Assembly (NCBI GenBank): GCA_035528475.1
Contig: DATKYO010000068.1
Coordinates: forward strand, 1-6,151
DNA length: 6,151 nt
Source of the DNA: SD8 sp035528475
Lineage (GTDB): Archaea > Halobacteriota > Methanomicrobia > Methanomicrobiales > Methanospirillaceae
Direction of reading: 5' to 3'
Position 1 is the first letter of the stretch; each line of letters begins with the position of its first letter. The notes below the pieces were generated by a model that was not told the DNA's origin, made no database searches, and worked only from the letters and a program-made list of their open reading frames with translations. The translations under genes were made by a program, and so were the position numbers. This document shows positions 2,893 to 6,151 of this stretch, piece after piece.

Positions 2893-5865
2893 ATGAGAGC
2901 GAATGCTGTGATTTTAATTATTATTGGTCTGCTGTTTCTGGTGGGGACGGTGGGGGCGGTAATACAAGTGGATGTTACCGGAAATTCGTCATGGCTTGTG
3001 GCCGGCAGTGGTTCATCTGCTGCCTACACGCTGACTGTAAAAAATATCACATCAAATGTGCTCATCGAAGGAGCTACAATAACTTTCTCGGTTGATCCCG
3101 TCTATGGAACCATGAGCTCCATACCTGTCACCACTGATTCAAACGGGAAAGCGGTCAGCACTTTTACCGTCGGCACCAAAAGTGGCACAGCCCCAATACT
3201 TGCATCGATAAGTTATTCTGGGTCCGATGGGCCATTTAGCATAACCGAAACAATTCCTCAGAATATCGATCACGGTAGTCCCTTTTATGACTTCACTATA
3301 AGCCCTCCGCTTTTTACATATCCAGCGCAAGGAACCGTTAATAGTCAGGTACCCTTCAAGGTAGCAATTTTTGACAAGTGGGGAAATCCTATCGATAATC
3401 GGAACCCGTCATATACCCATAATGTCGAACTCCATGCGAGTAGCGCACTTTCTCCGACTGAACCCTATTTTGTTGTTGCTGGGAATAAGCAGGATATCCT
3501 TGGTACTCTTGACTCAAACGGAACATTTTCTGTCTACGTCAAATTAACTACGAAAAGTGGTGACAACAAAATTCTGATGGACAATTTCGAAGGAAAAATA
3601 ACGTCTCAAATTGCATGGATTAAGGCTATGGCGGATGTTGAGCCCTATTCCATGACGGGAACTATCTCCCATGGAGGGATTCTCCCGGCAGATAACAAAG
3701 CAAAATTTACTCTTGATTATTATCTCTATGACAAATATGCGAATCCCATAGGAAATAGCTCGATATGGATAAATACAAATTTATCTGGAGAAACAACACC
3801 AACTCAGCATTTCTCAGATGATACTGGATTAATAAAATTTTATTACGGTCCCAAAATATCCATTCTTACCGCCAATATTACTGCAATTGCCAATGACACT
3901 CCAAGTCTCAAAAAGAACCTCATCGCAAATTTTGTCAGTTCCGGTATAGGCTCCGATCTCATCCTCGTAGTCACCCCGGAAACTATGGCGAGCGGGGAAA
4001 CAGACTCCTCGACCACAAAACAGGCAAGGGTAGTAGGAAGCATGACTGATGCATGGGGAAATCCGGTAAATGGGAAAGAGGTTACCTTTAAAATATCAAA
4101 TCCCTTAAATGAAAACCGCACCATAACGGGCAATCCGAGTTTTAGTTGTACGCCCGACTCATCATCCTTATGTCAATCGATAGCTCCAGACACAATTAAA
4201 GCTACAACCGATAACGGAGTTGCAATGGTAACATTCTATCCCGGTTCAATTATTACTGACACAAGCGATCCCGGTTATAGTGCTTCAGCAACAGGATCAT
4301 GTGTGGTCGATGCTACATATATCAACTCGACGACAGGGAACCTTTACTCCACTCCGGTTACGGTGCAATGGAAGAATTTTGCCTATCTCAGTGTAGTAGT
4401 GAATGTTACGCCTCAAACGGTTCATGTGAACGATACCGTTGATGTTACCATACAAATTACGGGTGACGGATATAGTATGGTACAGAATCCCATAACGGTG
4501 GTGCTGGATTTGGATGCAACCTCCAATCTGGCTGCAACCAGCGATGGCACGAATTTGAAAACGCGGTGGGAAAACGCACAAAATGCATCAGTAACTTTTG
4601 TTAACAACATGAGTACCCAGGATCAGGTAGGACTTGTTACGCACGGTTTCTGGGAGAATATCATATATTGGCAATTAGTCTCAAATATAACCTATAATCG
4701 TGAAAATGTAATAACGGGAATTTCAAATTTAACCCCGAGTGGGGGTCTTGGTGGAAATGCTACAACCTTAAAAGATTCAGTCTTTGCAGCAGTTGACAAA
4801 ATCGTAAATAATCCATTGAGAGATCCCAATGAAGTCCCCGCTATTGTTACTGTTGGTGCGAACAGCTATGCAAAAAATTCCGATGACCGTGATCAGATGG
4901 TTCAGGCAACGTGGACAGATAACAACATTCGTGTCTTTTCGATTTTGTATGTATCAACTCTAAATTCATGTCTAGACACAAATGACGACGTAACGAATTT
5001 GAGAGAACTCACAGATGCGACGCATGGCAAATTTTACTGCGCACTCTCAAAACTCGAGGTTGATGAATTCTTAGTGGATATTTATCAGAATCTTTCACAA
5101 ATTGCAGGAGTCAATACCAGCATGGATCTTGACTTTCAGAATGTGGCCTATGTGTACAACAATACCACGTATTCTGGAAATGACACGGTCTCCTATATTG
5201 CCAACGGGCCATTCGTCAATCATACAAAAGATAACATAGATTCCGATGGACGGACCAGCATTATCTGGACGGATGGTAACCAGTCGGTAGTAAATCAGAC
5301 TGATGACTGGAATGATGACTTCAATCTCAATTTTACCATTGGTACAATTCATATTAAGGAAACATGGGAAACAACGTTCCGTCTTAGAATGAATAAAGAG
5401 GGGATAATTGATTTATTTGGTCCAAATTCCAAAATCTCATACAATGGGGGTTCCGGGAGCCTGAACCTTCCCGCTACATTCATCATATCTGTTAATGAGA
5501 CTATCCCCTTTGGTCTCCAAAGCGGAATACTCTCTGTTACCGACCTTACCCCCCAATCCGGGAATTTTAATGAGAGTGTTTACATGCATTGGTACCTGAA
5601 CTATACAGGATTTGATACGGTAACTGAGACGTATTGGTATTCCTATAGAAATCAACCATTTGTACAATTTGGCAGCACATCGAATATCCCTCCCACCGAC
5701 GGTATTGAGATCCCTCGTTCCATAGATCTGGATGTGACAAATTTCCCGGCAGGGGATTACGAGATAAAAGTCATAGCGTATGTTGCCGGTATTCCCCCCG
5801 CTGAAGATTCGGGCGCGTTTACAAAACCACCCAAGGAAGGCAGTGTCTATATCAGGCTTAAATAA
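2893..5865 (+). CDS. secreted multi-domain surface protein: Ig-like repeats plus VWA domain
   Basis: A 990-residue exported protein. Residues 1-22 (MRANAVILIIIG..GTVGA) form a signal peptide with likely cleavage after A22. About five Ig-like domains follow, near 24-125, 137-250, 254-350, 355-490 and 499-533. Three carry the Big_1/invasin-type turn: DKWGNPI, DKYANPI and DAWGNPV. A VWA-like domain spans about 534-725: VVLDLDATSN at 536-545, DQVGLVTHG, GGNATTL at 620-626 and AIVTVGAN at 650-657. The MIDAS residues are mostly substituted: D-x-S-x-S is D539-x-D541-x-T543, and the usual TDG is T653-V654-G655. A beta-rich region (LFGPNSKISYNGGSGSLNLP) and an Ig/Fn3-like C-terminal domain (about 890-990) follow. 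By eye there are around 30 N-x-S/T sequons, fitting a glycosylated cell-surface protein. No C-terminal membrane helix, PGF-CTERM or other sorting tail is seen. C693 and C716 could form a disulfide. The base composition is more A+T-rich than the neighbours. The likely role is adhesion or matrix/cell contact; no ligand can be named. Confidence 0.85.
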   Translation: MRANAVILIIIGLLFLVGTVGAVIQVDVTGNSSWLVAGSGSSAAYTLTVKNITSNVLIEGATITFSVDPVYGTMSSIPVTTDSNGKAVSTFTVGTKSGTAPILASISYSGSDGPFSITETIPQNIDHGSPFYDFTISPPLFTYPAQGTVNSQVPFKVAIFDKWGNPIDNRNPSYTHNVELHASSALSPTEPYFVVAGNKQDILGTLDSNGTFSVYVKLTTKSGDNKILMDNFEGKITSQIAWIKAMADVEPYSMTGTISHGGILPADNKAKFTLDYYLYDKYANPIGNSSIWINTNLSGETTPTQHFSDDTGLIKFYYGPKISILTANITAIANDTPSLKKNLIANFVSSGIGSDLILVVTPETMASGETDSSTTKQARVVGSMTDAWGNPVNGKEVTFKISNPLNENRTITGNPSFSCTPDSSSLCQSIAPDTIKATTDNGVAMVTFYPGSIITDTSDPGYSASATGSCVVDATYINSTTGNLYSTPVTVQWKNFAYLSVVVNVTPQTVHVNDTVDVTIQITGDGYSMVQNPITVVLDLDATSNLAATSDGTNLKTRWENAQNASVTFVNNMSTQDQVGLVTHGFWENIIYWQLVSNITYNRENVITGISNLTPSGGLGGNATTLKDSVFAAVDKIVNNPLRDPNEVPAIVTVGANSYAKNSDDRDQMVQATWTDNNIRVFSILYVSTLNSCLDTNDDVTNLRELTDATHGKFYCALSKLEVDEFLVDIYQNLSQIAGVNTSMDLDFQNVAYVYNNTTYSGNDTVSYIANGPFVNHTKDNIDSDGRTSIIWTDGNQSVVNQTDDWNDDFNLNFTIGTIHIKETWETTFRLRMNKEGIIDLFGPNSKISYNGGSGSLNLPATFIISVNETIPFGLQSGILSVTDLTPQSGNFNESVYMHWYLNYTGFDTVTETYWYSYRNQPFVQFGSTSNIPPTDGIEIPRSIDLDVTNFPAGDYEIKVIAYVAGIPPAEDSGAFTKPPKEGSVYIRLK

Positions 5866-5867
5866 CT

Positions 5868-5878
5868 CCTTTTTTCTC
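5868..5878 (+). terminator. T-run terminator after the surface-protein gene
   Basis: The stop codon TAA (5863-5865) is followed at once by CTCCTTTTTTCTC with six T residues at 5870-5875. This is a typical archaeal oligo-T termination signal. Confidence 0.6.
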
Positions 5879-5918
5879 ATCAGAAAGCCCCCGGTTTATG
5901 TAAATTTCTCAAGGGTCT

Positions 5919-6105
5919 ATGGTGGGTATTGTAGTATGGGGGGAGTCTGCCGTTCCTGAAAAATCAAGAGCAGACTTGAGAGAATTGTACCGGCGGCTTA
6001 ATGGAAACTTATAGCAACGCCCCGGAGAGCGTTATGAAACTGTCTTTTAAGCATTTCTCCTGCAACCTGGTGATTGTCGAGATTGATCCCTCTGCAAAAA
6101 ACTAA
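5919..6105 (+). pseudogene. two overlapping tiny ORFs, possibly one frameshifted remnant
   Basis: The first frame, ATG 5919 to TAG 6012-6014, encodes 31 residues beginning MVGIVVWGESAVPEKSRAD and ending in LRELYRRLNGNL, which looks protein-like. A second frame opens at ATG 6001, overlaps the first by 14 bases and runs to TAA 6103-6105 (34 residues, including VMKLSFKHFSCNLVIVEID). In the second frame an internal ATG at 6034 has GGAG at 6024-6027, correctly spaced, and that site lies in the loop of a small hairpin (AACGC 6016-6020 / GCGTT 6029-6033). The two may be a decayed gene split by a frameshift, a coupled pair of small proteins, or chance. I recognise no family. Confidence 0.2.
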
Positions 6106-6124
6106 AAAATTTCAAGACTCAGGT

Positions 6125-6136
6125 GATTTTTATATT
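6125..6136 (+). promoter_or_regulatory. TATA-like box at the right edge
   Basis: GATTTTTATATT resembles a TATA element and would start a transcript at about 6155, just outside the window, perhaps for a gene to the right. The ATG at 6143 is followed directly by AAC TGA and is not a gene start. Confidence 0.3.
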
Positions 6137-6151
6137 TCTGGCATGAACTGA

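Noticed and set aside
5437..5880. Minus-strand open frame of 147 codons at the end of the surface-protein gene
   Set aside because: It is antisense to the clear Ig/Fn3-like C-terminal domain and starts in the terminator region.

Overview
The window looks like chromosomal DNA of a methanogenic euryarchaeon, most likely from Methanomicrobiales (Methanoregula-like). The evidence is an archaeal translation initiation factor aIF1A, TATA boxes preceded by purine-rich BRE-like stretches in front of genes, Shine-Dalgarno sites of the GAGGT/AAGGTG/AGGAG kind, T-run terminators, and a large secreted Ig-like/VWA surface protein of a style I associate with that group. The lineage is an inference from family resemblance and was not tested by a search.

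Layout: (1) 2-190, the C-terminal end of a META/HslJ-domain protein whose start lies outside the window. (2) 191-446, a 256-base gap with an imperfect 16-base inverted repeat and a doubtful short ORF. (3) 447-1160 on the minus strand, an NADPH-dependent FMN reductase/flavodoxin-fold protein with a T-run terminator right after its stop. (4) 1161-1453, a divergent regulatory gap with TATA-like boxes, two palindromic sites and a 12-base direct repeat near its two ends. (5) 1454-2089, a LysE-family exporter with six hydrophobic segments. (6) 2323-2631, aIF1A with its own strong TATA box; the best ribosome binding site points to a rare CTG start. (7) 2893-5865, a 990-residue exported protein with a signal peptide, about five Ig-like domains and a VWA domain whose metal-binding (MIDAS) residues are largely substituted. 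(8) 5866-6151, a T-run, two overlapping tiny ORFs that may be gene debris, and a TATA-like box that may serve a gene beyond the window.

The genes do not form an obvious operon or pathway. The FMN reductase and the LysE exporter are divergent and could share control through the gap between them. aIF1A and the surface protein each have a separate promoter. I see no CRISPR array, tRNA, rRNA, transposase or defence system. The best candidates for follow-up are the VWA domain with the degenerate MIDAS, the two possible CTG starts, and the structured intergenic sequences.
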